This document shows, one piece after another, positions 1 to 7,800 of a stretch of DNA of 33,343 bases (within the stretch, counting starts at the first letter, position 1; every line of letters begins with the position of its first letter). The notes beneath the pieces are model-generated. The model was given only the letters and a program-made list of their open reading frames with translations. It was not told the origin of the DNA and did no database searches. The position numbers and the translations under genes are program-made. Source of the stretch: an uncultured Fibrobacter sp. (GTDB taxonomy: Bacteria; Fibrobacterota; Fibrobacteria; Fibrobacterales; Fibrobacteraceae); contig NZ_CALEFV010000048.1 of assembly GCF_937877005.1 (NCBI RefSeq), forward strand, positions 1 to 33,343. Direction: 5' to 3'.

Positions 1-21
1 GTAGAAGTTGAAATTATCCAT
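1..21 (-). CDS. Start of a leftward gene, possibly an iron-type alcohol dehydrogenase (partial)
   Basis: Only the first seven codons lie in the window and read MDNFNFY. The ATG is preceded on the minus strand by GAGG, six bases upstream, which is a normal ribosome binding site. Iron-containing alcohol dehydrogenases of the YqhD/butanol dehydrogenase family often begin with a similar M-x-N-F-x-F-Y stretch, so this is a guess from a very short tag. The gene lies downstream of argJ on the same strand, separated by the tandem hairpin element and a strong hairpin. Confidence 0.45.
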
Positions 22-55
22 GTTATTCCTCTTTTTTTTTCCTATAAAAATACAA

Positions 56-83
56 GAAAATCCCGCCCAAAAGCAGGATTTTC
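56..83. terminator. Strong hairpin, likely terminator (possibly attenuator of the left-edge gene)
   Basis: On the minus strand GAAAATCCTGC pairs with GCGGGATTTTC to give an 11-bp stem (one G-T pair) with a loop of about six bases. The A-rich and T-rich ends would allow termination in both directions, but no long U-run follows immediately on the minus strand. It lies after argJ and the tandem element and about 35 bases before the start codon at 21. It could end the argJ transcript or act as an attenuator for the next gene. Confidence 0.6.
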
Positions 84-149
84 ACAAGAATTCCGTTCAC
101 AAAAGGAACCAAACACGCCGAGCGGTCTACCGTGAGAGCCGAACGGTCT

Positions 150-319
150 CCGTGAGCAACAAACGCCTAGTATTGACTAGGCGTGGTTGCGAGATAATCG
201 GCTCCCGTATAAGGATTCTGTTGAGTTTAGCCATCCGTGAGCCACAAGCGACTCGTCCTAACGAGTCGTGGTGGCGAGAGAGCTGGCTTCAGAGTAAGGA
301 TTCTGGTGAATTTAGCCTG
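150..319. repeat. Two tandem 85-nt copies of a structured element with covarying stems
   Basis: Copy 1 is 150-234 and copy 2 is 235-319; they align without gaps. Each copy contains an outer 5-bp stem (GCAAC/GTTGC in copy 1, GCCAC/GTGGC in copy 2). Inside it is an 8-bp stem (CGCCTAGT/ACTAGGCG versus CGACTCGT/ACGAGTCG) with a 4-nt loop. All three stem positions that differ are compensated on the other arm, which points to selection for structure. A second conserved block (AAGGATTCT, then TTTAGCC) follows. The element starts about ten bases after the argJ stop if read leftward. The period is not a multiple of three, so it is not a repeated peptide. This is the main content of the 308-nt gene-free stretch 22-329. 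I do not recognise the family. Confidence 0.85.
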
Positions 320-329
320 CTCGGTCTTA

Positions 330-1547
330 TTAGGTCGTATATTCGGCGTTGATCTTAACGTAGTCATAGCTCAAGTCGCAAGTGAACGCGCTTGCGCTTG
401 CGTGCCCAATGTTAAGGACGAGCGTTACTTTGTATTCACGCTGGCGGACTACCGCACGCAGAGCCTTGGTCTGTTCTTCGTCAAGCTGCACCGGGCGACC
501 GTTAGAAAGCACCTGCACATCGCCAAAGAAAAGGTCCGTCTGTTCGGCGACCATGTTGCAGCCGCTCGAACCTGCGCTGCTCAGAATACGGCCCCAGTTC
601 GGGTCTTCGCCGAACATAGCGCACTTGGCCAAGTTAGAAGTCCCTATAAAGCGGGCCATGCGCAAAGCCTCTTCGTGGCTTTCGGCCTTTTCGATGCAGA
701 GTTCAATCAGCTTGGTCGCACCTTCGCCGTCGCGGACGATATCCTTAGCAAGTTCCTTCATCACGAGCATGAGTGCTGCGCGGAATTCACCTTGTTCGCT
801 GAGCGAGAGGTCTTCGTACTTGAGACCGCTCATGCCGTTTGCCAAAAGAATGCAAGTGTCGTTCGTACTGGTGTCGCCATCGACCGTAATCGCATTGAAG
901 GAGTCGGCGATGTCGGCGCGGAATTCAGCAAAGAAATCGATCGGCAAAGCAAGGTCAGTGGTAATAAAGGCAAGCATCGTGGCCATGTTCGGGTGAATCA
1001 TGCCCGAGCCCTTGCAGGCGCCACCAATCGTTACCACACCCTTTTCGGTCTGGATTTCGACGGCATGGCTCTTGAGCGCAAGGTCAGTCGTCAGAATGGC
1101 GCGGCCAAATTCTTCGGAAGCGTCAGCATGGAGCTTTTCCACAAGCTTCGGAATACCGGCTTCAATCTTGTCCATCGGCATCAGGTGGCCAATCACACCG
1201 GTGCTGCAAACGAGCACGCTCTTCGGAGTAAGCTTCAAGGCTTCTTCGGTAAGGACAGCCATGCGTTCTGCATCGCGCAGGCCCTGTTCGCCGGTACAGG
1301 CATTTGCGTTACCGCTGTTCACCACAACGGCAGAGGCAAAGTGGGCATGTTCAAGGGCGGCTTTGTCGTAAAGCACCGGAGCAGCCTTCACCTTGTTCGT
1401 TGTAAACACGGCAAAGCAACGTGCAGCCTTTTCGCTCTTCAGAAGAGCCATGTCAGCGTTACCGCTGGCCTTGATGCCTGCACAAATTCCAGACGCGGTA
1501 AAGCCCTTCGGGGAGCAGACGCCGCCTTTTTCCAATACAGTGTACAT
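330..1547 (-). CDS. argJ: Bifunctional glutamate N-acetyltransferase/amino-acid acetyltransferase ArgJ
   Basis: ArgJ moves the acetyl group from N-acetylornithine to glutamate, and in bifunctional forms also uses acetyl-CoA, in cytoplasmic arginine synthesis. The 405 residues match the usual family length. The motif NSGNANACTG lies near residues 77-86. The autocleavage site KGSGMIHPNMATML has the nucleophile Thr at about residue 190, so the chain should split into alpha and beta subunits. The C-terminus DYVKINAEYTT is typical. The ATG at 1547 has GGAG five bases upstream. The gene stands alone here, divergent from greA, with the tandem hairpin element directly after its stop codon. Whether it is mono- or bifunctional cannot be read from sequence alone. 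Confidence 0.95.
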   Translation of the reverse strand: MYTVLEKGGVCSPKGFTASGICAGIKASGNADMALLKSEKAARCFAVFTTNKVKAAPVLYDKAALEHAHFASAVVVNSGNANACTGEQGLRDAERMAVLTEEALKLTPKSVLVCSTGVIGHLMPMDKIEAGIPKLVEKLHADASEEFGRAILTTDLALKSHAVEIQTEKGVVTIGGACKGSGMIHPNMATMLAFITTDLALPIDFFAEFRADIADSFNAITVDGDTSTNDTCILLANGMSGLKYEDLSLSEQGEFRAALMLVMKELAKDIVRDGEGATKLIELCIEKAESHEEALRMARFIGTSNLAKCAMFGEDPNWGRILSSAGSSGCNMVAEQTDLFFGDVQVLSNGRPVQLDEEQTKALRAVVRQREYKVTLVLNIGHASASAFTCDLSYDYVKINAEYTT

Positions 1548-1576
1548 AGTATCTCCTATTGTTTTTTACCTCCTAA

Positions 1577-1605
1577 ATTATAGAAAAATGCACCAATGTT
1601 GAACA
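1577..1605 (-). promoter_or_regulatory. Candidate argJ promoter
   Basis: Minus strand TGTTCA (1600-1605), 17-bp spacer, TATAAT (1577-1582). The -10 box is perfect and the -35 box is weak. It lies 30 bases before the argJ ATG and leaves room for the GGAG ribosome binding site. Confidence 0.5.
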
Positions 1606-1646
1606 CCCCCCGCATCTGCCCCGCAAAAAAATTCTAATTTAATGGT

Positions 1647-2111
1647 ATGGCTAAAACACCCTGTACTAAAGAAACTTACGATAAGCTGGTTGAACGTTAC
1701 ACCTTCCTCAAAAAGGTCGAACGTCCCCGCGTTGTTGATGAAATGGAAGAAGCCCGCAAGCAAGGCGACCTGAGCGAAAACGCCGAATACCACGCCGCCA
1801 AGGAAATGCTGGCTCATATTGATCTGGAAATTCCCAAACTGGAAGACCAAATTTCTAATGCAATTATTGTGGAATTTGACGCCAACTCCGACACCATCCG
1901 CTTTGGTGCAACTGTCACCGCCAAAAACCTCGCAACCAAGAAAGAAGTTGTCTATCAGTTGGTAAGCCCCGAAGGCGTCGATCCGATGAACGGCAAAATC
2001 AGTTTCAAGAGTCCCATGGGTTCAGCATTCATGGGTAAAAAGAAAGGTGAAATTGTCGAAGTCGTCACCCCCAAGGGTAAGAACCGTTTCGAAATCATTG
2101 ACTTCAAGTAA
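1647..2111 (+). CDS. greA: Transcription elongation factor GreA
   Basis: GreA binds the RNA polymerase secondary channel and stimulates transcript cleavage to rescue backtracked complexes. The 154 residues have the two expected parts. The first is an N-terminal coiled coil carrying the signature EARKQGDLSENAEYHAAKE (about residues 35-53), with the acidic residues at the coil tip. The second is a C-terminal FKBP-like domain with SPMGSAFMGKKKGEIVEV. No Shine-Dalgarno sequence precedes the ATG; a TAATTT box ends only six bases before it, suggesting a leaderless or very short 5' end. An alternative ATG at 1642 is out of frame. holA follows after three bases, so the two genes are probably cotranscribed. 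Confidence 0.95.
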   Translation: MAKTPCTKETYDKLVERYTFLKKVERPRVVDEMEEARKQGDLSENAEYHAAKEMLAHIDLEIPKLEDQISNAIIVEFDANSDTIRFGATVTAKNLATKKEVVYQLVSPEGVDPMNGKISFKSPMGSAFMGKKKGEIVEVVTPKGKNRFEIIDFK

Positions 2112-2114
2112 GCT

Positions 2115-3092
2115 ATGATTATAGCCCTCATCGGCACAGACCAGTTTTCGAAAGAGCGTCAAATAGACAAGTTTCTAACCGATGCTCTTGGCGATCGAAA
2201 AGACGATCCGCTGGCAAAGCTAGTGGTATACGCCTCCGATCCGAACATATCCTCTGTCACAGCCCTAATTATGGAAAACTGTGGTTCAGTCTCAATGTTC
2301 GCTCCGGAACAGGCCGTAGTCGTCCGCAAGGCCGATGCAATCAAAACTGCCGATGAAGTCAAGGCTCTTACCAGCTGGTTAAAAGAGGCCCCTGACTGCA
2401 AATTGCTGTTAGACTTTGACGAACTTCGTGCCACATCGGAACTCTACAAGGTTCTACAAAAAGTGGGCAAAGTCGAAAAATACGAAGAGCCCAAGCAGTA
2501 CAAGATGCAAGAATGGATTGCAGCGACAATCCCCTCCTTCTTTGGCAAGCCAATTGAACCTGCGGCAAGTCTTTACTTAGCTGATGCAATCGGCACAAGC
2601 ACCAAGACTGTTTGCGATGAAGTGGAAAAAATCCTGCTATACAAACCTGACTGCGACAAGATTACGCTTGATCTAGTCAAGATGCTCGTGATTCCACGCC
2701 GAGAAATTCCCCCCTATGAAATACTGAACTTCTTCGGCATGCGCGATTCGGCAGGCTACACCAACAAACTCCATGAGATTCTTTATGGCGGCAAAGACGG
2801 CACAAAAGATGCAATCAGTCTTGTGAACGCTCTATACAACCATGCGGTAGACCTGCTCAACTACATGACTCTCTCCACAAAAATGAGCCCACAAGAAGCA
2901 GCTCAGGCACTCGGCAAGAATTACTTTCTGTTCTGCAAACAAGGTAACGCCGCCGAATGCTGCCGTCGTTGGGGCAAGCCACTCCTATGCCGAGTTATTC
3001 GACGCCTCGCTGATCTCAACTATGAATTCAAGAGTTCCAGTTGGACTCGGACGAGCCAGGAACTGGCTCTTGCAGCACTGGTTGTTAGATAG
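2115..3092 (+). CDS. holA: DNA polymerase III delta subunit
   Basis: The delta subunit is the clamp-loader wrench that opens the beta sliding clamp. The 325-residue length and pattern fit HolA. The N-terminal part reads IALIGTDQFSKERQIDKFL, where many homologues have G-x-D/E-x-F/Y followed by a helix. A middle region resembles a degenerate AAA+ fold (LLLDFDELRATSELYKVLQK), and a helical C-terminus includes VNALYNHAVDLLNYM. As usual for this subunit there is no ATP-binding P-loop. It starts three bases after greA with no clear ribosome binding site, suggesting translational coupling. It converges with the pilus operon and shares the bidirectional terminator at 3116-3142. Confidence 0.85.
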   Translation: MIIALIGTDQFSKERQIDKFLTDALGDRKDDPLAKLVVYASDPNISSVTALIMENCGSVSMFAPEQAVVVRKADAIKTADEVKALTSWLKEAPDCKLLLDFDELRATSELYKVLQKVGKVEKYEEPKQYKMQEWIAATIPSFFGKPIEPAASLYLADAIGTSTKTVCDEVEKILLYKPDCDKITLDLVKMLVIPRREIPPYEILNFFGMRDSAGYTNKLHEILYGGKDGTKDAISLVNALYNHAVDLLNYMTLSTKMSPQEAAQALGKNYFLFCKQGNAAECCRRWGKPLLCRVIRRLADLNYEFKSSSWTRTSQELALAALVVR

Positions 3093-3115
3093 CACAAAAG
3101 TTAAAGATTTCAGAT

Positions 3116-3142
3116 AAAAAAAAACCGGAACAATCGTTCCGG
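3116..3142. terminator. Bidirectional terminator between holA and the pil operon
   Basis: CCGGAAC and GTTCCGG form a perfect 7-bp stem with loop AATC. On the minus strand a run of nine U follows, ending the pil operon. On the plus strand a shorter TTC-TTTT run follows for holA. Confidence 0.88.
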
Positions 3143-3165
3143 GGTTCTTTTAAAAGAGGTTCTTT

Positions 3166-4707
3166 TTAGTTCCAGTCTTCGGCATCTTCTGCAGGAGCAG
3201 GTGCCGCAGGAGCAGGCTGTGCAGCCGCAGCCGGCTTGGATTCCGCAGGGGCCGGAGCCTGCTGTGCAGCAGGAGCCGTTTCTACGACCGGAGCAGCTTC
3301 TGCGGCAGGCTGTTGTTCTTCATTCGTCTTTTCGGCAGGCTTTTCTTCCTGCTTTGCATCCACTCTTTCGGCAACCGGTTCAGAAAGTTCAACATCGCCT
3401 ACATAATTGCGAATGATTCGCGGCGTCACAAAGATAACAAGGTCCTTCTTCGCAACGGACTTACGCGTGTACTTGAACAAGTTACCCAGCAGCGGAATAT
3501 CCTTGAGGAATGGAATACCGGATTCAGTTTCCGTATTCTCATTACGAGTGAGGCCACCGATAACAATCGTTTCGCCATCTGCCACGACAACCTTGGTCTT
3601 TGCTTCCTGCGTACTGATAACGACTTCACCCTTTTCGTCATAACCATAGGAATTGTTTTCAGGATGCAAATCAAGCAAGATTCGGTTGTCTCCAGACACA
3701 TGCGGAGTCACCGTAAGCTTGATACCCGTTTCCACCAGCTGTGTCGAAGATTCACCATCATCGTCAATCACGCGGATGGACACCTTATCACCCATGAACA
3801 CCAGGGCTTCCGTATTGTCGAGGGTAGATACCTGCGGGCTAGCAAGAACTTCCGTAGAAGCATCGCCCATCAAGTTCGTCAAAGCAATTTGCAGATTATT
3901 GTCAAGCAGACTTGCCGTAATCGCCGTCGAAGCCTTATTCACAGCCGGAGAGGCTCCACCATTCGGGAACGACTGAATAGCAGCACTAGTACGTGTACCA
4001 CCGGAGGTTGTTCCAGTAGGAGTACCAGCAACACCAGGTGTCAACGCGGCATTTCCCATTCTCGCAGTCCAGTCAACACCCAATTCGCGAGCACGTTCGC
4101 TATTAACCACCACGAGCTTCGCCGTAATCATGATCTGAAGTGTTTCAACGTCAAGTTCCGTGAGAGCGTTCTGCATCTGCTCAATTTTTGCTTCAGTATC
4201 ATAAACGATAATCGAATTCGTACGTTCCACGGTGGTGATACGACCACGTCCAGACTTCATGCTTTCAAGGACCTGAATGAGTTCCTGGGCCTTTGCATGA
4301 TGAATCTGGAAATTCTTTCGCACTAGCGGAGCGTTCTGTTCGGCTTGAGCTTCTTCGTCAGCAATCTTTTTCTGCTTAGCAAAGTAAGTACTGGATCGCT
4401 GAATCAAGATATACTTGTCCTCCACAATCCATGTCAAGTCGTTCATGTTACAGACGATATCAAGAGCTTCTTGCCAAGTCTTCTTCGTGATAGTCAAGCT
4501 CGTCTTACCCTTGACTTCCGGAGCAAGGATAATGTCGACTTGAGCCACCTTGGATATGGAATTGAAGACAGCCTCGAAGTTCATTTCTACGAAACTGAAA
4601 TCATATAATTTCGTATTGGGTCCACTTACCGAACCTTCGGCAGGGCCTGCTGTGGCCATAGAAACCACCAAGAGAATAGCAGTCAGTATTTTAATCATAT
4701 TTTTCAC
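3166..4707 (-). CDS. pilQ: Type IV pilus secretin PilQ
   Basis: PilQ forms the outer-membrane pore through which the pilus passes. The 513-residue protein has a signal peptide, a secretin/TonB short N-terminal domain (about 35-105), a NolW-type N domain (about 130-200) and the C-terminal secretin core (about 280-435). The core carries VLASPQVSTLDN, VETGIKLTVTPHV and the signature VIGGLTRNENTETESGIPFLKDIPLLGNLFK region. After the core comes a tail of about 75 residues rich in Glu, Pro and Ala, which is not part of the usual fold. It is shorter at the N-terminus than proteobacterial PilQ because the AMIN domains appear to sit in the preceding gene product. Its ATG overlaps the stop of the pilP gene by four bases. 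It is the last gene of pilMNOPQ. Confidence 0.93.
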   Translation of the reverse strand: MKNMIKILTAILLVVSMATAGPAEGSVSGPNTKLYDFSFVEMNFEAVFNSISKVAQVDIILAPEVKGKTSLTITKKTWQEALDIVCNMNDLTWIVEDKYILIQRSSTYFAKQKKIADEEAQAEQNAPLVRKNFQIHHAKAQELIQVLESMKSGRGRITTVERTNSIIVYDTEAKIEQMQNALTELDVETLQIMITAKLVVVNSERARELGVDWTARMGNAALTPGVAGTPTGTTSGGTRTSAAIQSFPNGGASPAVNKASTAITASLLDNNLQIALTNLMGDASTEVLASPQVSTLDNTEALVFMGDKVSIRVIDDDGESSTQLVETGIKLTVTPHVSGDNRILLDLHPENNSYGYDEKGEVVISTQEAKTKVVVADGETIVIGGLTRNENTETESGIPFLKDIPLLGNLFKYTRKSVAKKDLVIFVTPRIIRNYVGDVELSEPVAERVDAKQEEKPAEKTNEEQQPAAEAAPVVETAPAAQQAPAPAESKPAAAAQPAPAAPAPAEDAEDWN

Positions 4708-6584
4708 TTTTGACCCCCAAATTTATCGGGAAGACCCATGGAATAGCGACGGCTCACCCCGAATTCCTGAATCAGGAAGAGGACGTCAGTTTGTGTAATT
4801 TTCAAGACTTTGCCATTGAGAATCTTGTCACCTTCCTTAAGCGTGTAAGAAACCGACGGATTCTTAGATTCAACCAAGATAGCCATCGGGACATCCGATT
4901 CCCAAATAATTCCAACCAGTTCGACCTGGTCGATATTGATACCTTCTTCTACTAAGCCCTTAATTTCTACAAATGGATCACGACGACCAAAAGAGCTATA
5001 GGTCACGCGGTCTTCATACAATCCTTCCAGTTGGCTTCCCGTCGTTACAGGCGTTCCACCCGCAAGATCGGTACCACGATCCTTATCGACCTGTTTCAGG
5101 CGTTCCGCCTGCACAGCAGACAACTCATCAAAGAAACTCACCGAGCGACGGTTAACATAGCCAACACGGTTCCCATACTGAACCTTGCGATAGAGTCCAG
5201 TCAAATCGAGGCTGACAAGCCTATCGCCGAAGACTAGACGCTGCAGCACCTGTGCATTTTCGTTAGGAGCCGCATAGAGCTCAATTTCATCGGCAACAAC
5301 AATCAATTCGCGGATGACCGGACGCAAATGGAATGTCTGAGATCCCGAAACAATTTTCTTGCTATCCTTTTCCATCTTCTTGACAAAGGAATCAAAGTTC
5401 AAGGCTTCATCGACGGCCTTCATCCAATCCCTCACAAAGATTCCATCCGGCTGAGCAGACCAGAAGACAAAGCCGTCCTTCTTCAGGGCGCGTTCCGCGA
5501 CCTGCAGGACTAAGATTCCATCTTGGACAAGAATGACCGGTTTGACACTCGACTGCAACTGAATTTTGAGACCGTTGCTCCCCCAAGTCACAGACTTGAC
5601 CAGAGAACCAGCACCAATCTTGAACACTGGAGACTTTTGCGGTCCCGCAAGACCGACTGTCAATGTAGAATTCTTATCCGGACCAGAAATATTCTTTAGT
5701 TCAATAGGAGACTCGGCTACCAATCGGAACTGCTCCATGCCGGAACCAATCAGGACAGTCATCTCCTTCAGGTTCGGAAGCAAGGCAGAAATCTTGCCAC
5801 CTTCCTTAATGGCCTTATCGAGCTGTTTTTGCTGTTCAGCCATCAACTTTTCCTGTTCACGGGCAGCTTTTTCTGCGGCCTTCTTCTCTTCGGCCAAACG
5901 CTTTTTCTCTTCGAGAGCCGCCTTCTCGGCAGCCTTCTTCTCTTCAAGAGCACGCTTTTCAGCAGCCTTCTTTTCTTCGGCCAGGCGCTTCTTTTCTTCC
6001 TTGGCGGCCTTTTCTGCGGCCTTCTTCTCTTCAAGAGCCTTCTTCTCGGCGGCCTTCTTTTCTTCGGCCAGACGTTTCTTTTCTTCGAGAGCCGCCTTTT
6101 CGGCAGCTTTCCTCTCTTCTAGAGCAGCCTTCTCAGCTTCTTTCTTGCGCTCGGCAAAGAGTTTAGACAAAGTCCAGGACTTTCCACCCTTGTTCTTGAA
6201 CTGGAGCAAGAAATTGGACTTATCGAGAGCAATTTCGTTCTTGTCACTCGAAATTGAAGATCCAACGACCATTTCAATCTTCAAGAACGGAGTGCCCTTG
6301 AGGTTATCCTTGAACACTCGCATCGACTTGATAAACTTGGATTCAGGATCAACGCCAAACTCGCCTTCGCCCAACGCGAAAGTCGTCTGCGAAAAACCGA
6401 CCGTCAGTTTCTTAGCAGCAGCATCATACTTCTGGTAGAAATTCGGCAAATCCTTTTCCGAAGCAAAAGCATACACCAAGCGGCAGCCCTTCGCATCGCA
6501 AACAAAGCGAACATCCTTAATCTGGGCGGCATTGGCAACCACCACCAACAGAAGAGACAATAAAAGGAACTTACACTTCATCAT
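4704..6584 (-). CDS. pilP: Enlarged PilP-type pilus assembly protein with coiled coil, AMIN-like and SH3-like domains
   Basis: The last 105 residues (about 520-620) look like PilP, the periplasmic protein linking the PilMNO platform to the PilQ secretin: RRDPFVEI, VELVGIIW, then YTLKEGDKI and RYSMGLPD. PilP is normally a lipoprotein of about 180 residues; this protein has 626. Before the PilP part I see a signal peptide (1-20), an AMIN-like beta domain (about 22-132) and a Lys/Glu/Ala coiled coil (145-262) built on a 29-residue repeat. These are followed by a second AMIN-like domain (about 272-365) and a bacterial SH3-like domain (about 425-485). AMIN and SH3 domains usually bind peptidoglycan, so the protein may anchor the secretin to the wall. 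The signal peptide has no lipobox Cys at the cleavage site. It overlaps both neighbours by four bases. Domain calls other than PilP are by eye. Confidence 0.82.
   Translation of the reverse strand: MMKCKFLLLSLLLVVVANAAQIKDVRFVCDAKGCRLVYAFASEKDLPNFYQKYDAAAKKLTVGFSQTTFALGEGEFGVDPESKFIKSMRVFKDNLKGTPFLKIEMVVGSSISSDKNEIALDKSNFLLQFKNKGGKSWTLSKLFAERKKEAEKAALEERKAAEKAALEEKKRLAEEKKAAEKKALEEKKAAEKAAKEEKKRLAEEKKAAEKRALEEKKAAEKAALEEKKRLAEEKKAAEKAAREQEKLMAEQQKQLDKAIKEGGKISALLPNLKEMTVLIGSGMEQFRLVAESPIELKNISGPDKNSTLTVGLAGPQKSPVFKIGAGSLVKSVTWGSNGLKIQLQSSVKPVILVQDGILVLQVAERALKKDGFVFWSAQPDGIFVRDWMKAVDEALNFDSFVKKMEKDSKKIVSGSQTFHLRPVIRELIVVADEIELYAAPNENAQVLQRLVFGDRLVSLDLTGLYRKVQYGNRVGYVNRRSVSFFDELSAVQAERLKQVDKDRGTDLAGGTPVTTGSQLEGLYEDRVTYSSFGRRDPFVEIKGLVEEGINIDQVELVGIIWESDVPMAILVESKNPSVSYTLKEGDKILNGKVLKITQTDVLFLIQEFGVSRRYSMGLPDKFGGQK
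5799..6152 (-). repeat. Coiled-coil coding repeat of 87-bp units in pilP
   Basis: The segment encodes residues 145-262, almost only Lys, Glu, Ala, Leu and Arg. The unit starting RLAEEKKAAEK recurs at residues 171, 200 and 229, a period of 29 residues or 87 bp. The similarity at DNA level makes copy-number change by slippage or recombination plausible. Confidence 0.8.
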
Positions 6585-7183
6585 TTTGCCACCTTCTTTG
6601 ATGTGTAAGTGGTCAAGTTAAAACTCACGGACATGGTTATCGGAGTCCAGCCGTGCGTTTCAGCCTTCTGGATTTCAGCAGCGATTCCCGAATAACGGTT
6701 CAACCTCAAATTGGTAATAGCCGTCGGATAGCTGAAATTCGCAATTTCCGCGAAAAGATATCCAAGCATATGGTAGCCTGAATTGACCGCAATAGAATAA
6801 CGGTTCTCTATATAATGTTCCCTTTCGGTTCCGCTACCCTCAGGATTAAACTTCTGGATCTGCACGCCAGAGCTGCGAAGCACAGAATAAAGATCCTGCA
6901 GGCGCAGAGGGACCTTTTCCTCTTCCGGGAACATTTCCTTCAACTTTTCAAAGTCCTTTTCGGCCTGGACCAGCTGCATTTCCAATTCAGCAACACGATG
7001 CTTCTTAGCATTAATCTTGTCGCGCTCCGCCTTGGCACCTTCCAAGTCACGCTCCAGGCTCTCACGCTGATAAACGAACGGATCCCACATGTAGTTATAT
7101 ACCAAATGGGCCGCAGCCATCAAAATAAGGCATATGACGATGGCATATACGTTTCGTTTGTCTTTAAGATCTATCTTGCCCAT
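6581..7183 (-). CDS. pilO: Type IV pilus inner-membrane platform protein PilO
   Basis: PilO pairs with PilN in the inner-membrane alignment complex. The 200-residue protein has a short cytoplasmic start, one membrane helix (about residues 12-31, YAIVICLILMAAAHLVYNYM), a coiled coil (about 40-82) and a periplasmic ferredoxin-like domain that includes VPLRLQDLYSVLRSSGVQIQ. This layout and length are typical. It overlaps pilP by four bases and shares one base with the end of pilN, so translation is probably coupled. Confidence 0.9.
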   Translation of the reverse strand: MGKIDLKDKRNVYAIVICLILMAAAHLVYNYMWDPFVYQRESLERDLEGAKAERDKINAKKHRVAELEMQLVQAEKDFEKLKEMFPEEEKVPLRLQDLYSVLRSSGVQIQKFNPEGSGTEREHYIENRYSIAVNSGYHMLGYLFAEIANFSYPTAITNLRLNRYSGIAAEIQKAETHGWTPITMSVSFNLTTYTSKKVAK

Positions 7184-7800
7184 TATCCCTCCTCCTCAAG
7201 GCCGAGATCCTGTTTCAGGATGACCTTTATGGTGAAGTTATACGCTTCCTCCGTTTCGACTTTAGTCGTAGCGATGGTCACCAAGGATACAGATTGGATA
7301 CTAGCCTGTTTTTCCAGTTTAACCATATATTCGGCCACCTCGGAAAAATCAAACGTTACCCCTTTCATTTCCAAATCAAAATCACCCATCTGATTGATGC
7401 TCGTGACCCACATATTAGGCGGAAGAACCGACGAGATGTTTTCTAGCAACATCACCCAGCGCTTCTTGCTCACCTGAATGGATTTAAGAGCATTAATCTT
7501 GGTATTAATGACGCCTTGTTTCTGTTCCAGGTCGCTAATCTTGGAAAGCAAGGGACGTTCGCGTTCGACTTCTTCCTGAACAGAAGTCAACTCTGTCGAC
7601 AACCTAGAAATGGTTTCATTAATGAATGTCTGCAGCATCATCACGGCAACAGCAGCCGCGATCAAGGCTATCGTAGGCCAAATAATACGACGGTCTGTAA
7701 TCCAGGTAAAGTCTTTCTGTTTCTTCCGGTATTCCGGAGGAAGCAGGTTAATCGAAATGGCCAAGGCATTTCCTGTGGGTTCTGTTTTCTTAGACGCCAT
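7183..7800 (-). CDS. pilN: Type IV pilus inner-membrane platform protein PilN
   Basis: PilN binds the cytoplasmic actin-like PilM through its conserved N-terminal peptide and partners PilO in the periplasm. The peptide INLLPPEYRKK is present at about residues 17-27. A membrane helix follows (about 37-57, IIWPTIALIAAAVAVMMLQTF), then a coiled coil (about 64-105) and a periplasmic domain (to residue 205). The N-terminal peptide is about 15 residues further in than in many PilN proteins. The gene shares one base with pilM upstream and one with pilO downstream. Confidence 0.92.
   Translation of the reverse strand: MASKKTEPTGNALAISINLLPPEYRKKQKDFTWITDRRIIWPTIALIAAAVAVMMLQTFINETISRLSTELTSVQEEVERERPLLSKISDLEQKQGVINTKINALKSIQVSKKRWVMLLENISSVLPPNMWVTSINQMGDFDLEMKGVTFDFSEVAEYMVKLEKQASIQSVSLVTIATTKVETEEAYNFTIKVILKQDLGLEEEG

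Noticed and set aside
150..319. CRISPR array or integron attC sites
   Set aside because: The copies are contiguous with no spacers, there are only two, no cas or integrase gene is near, and the attC core sites are absent.
130..352. The repeats read as a repeated peptide (similar short translations in both copies)
   Set aside because: The period of 85 is not divisible by three, so the similar peptides are in different frames, and changes are compensatory in RNA rather than silent in codons.
237..1583. Open frame of 448 codons opposite argJ
   Set aside because: It is antisense to a complete ArgJ with intact motifs and shows no family features; long antisense frames are common in this GC-skewed codon use.
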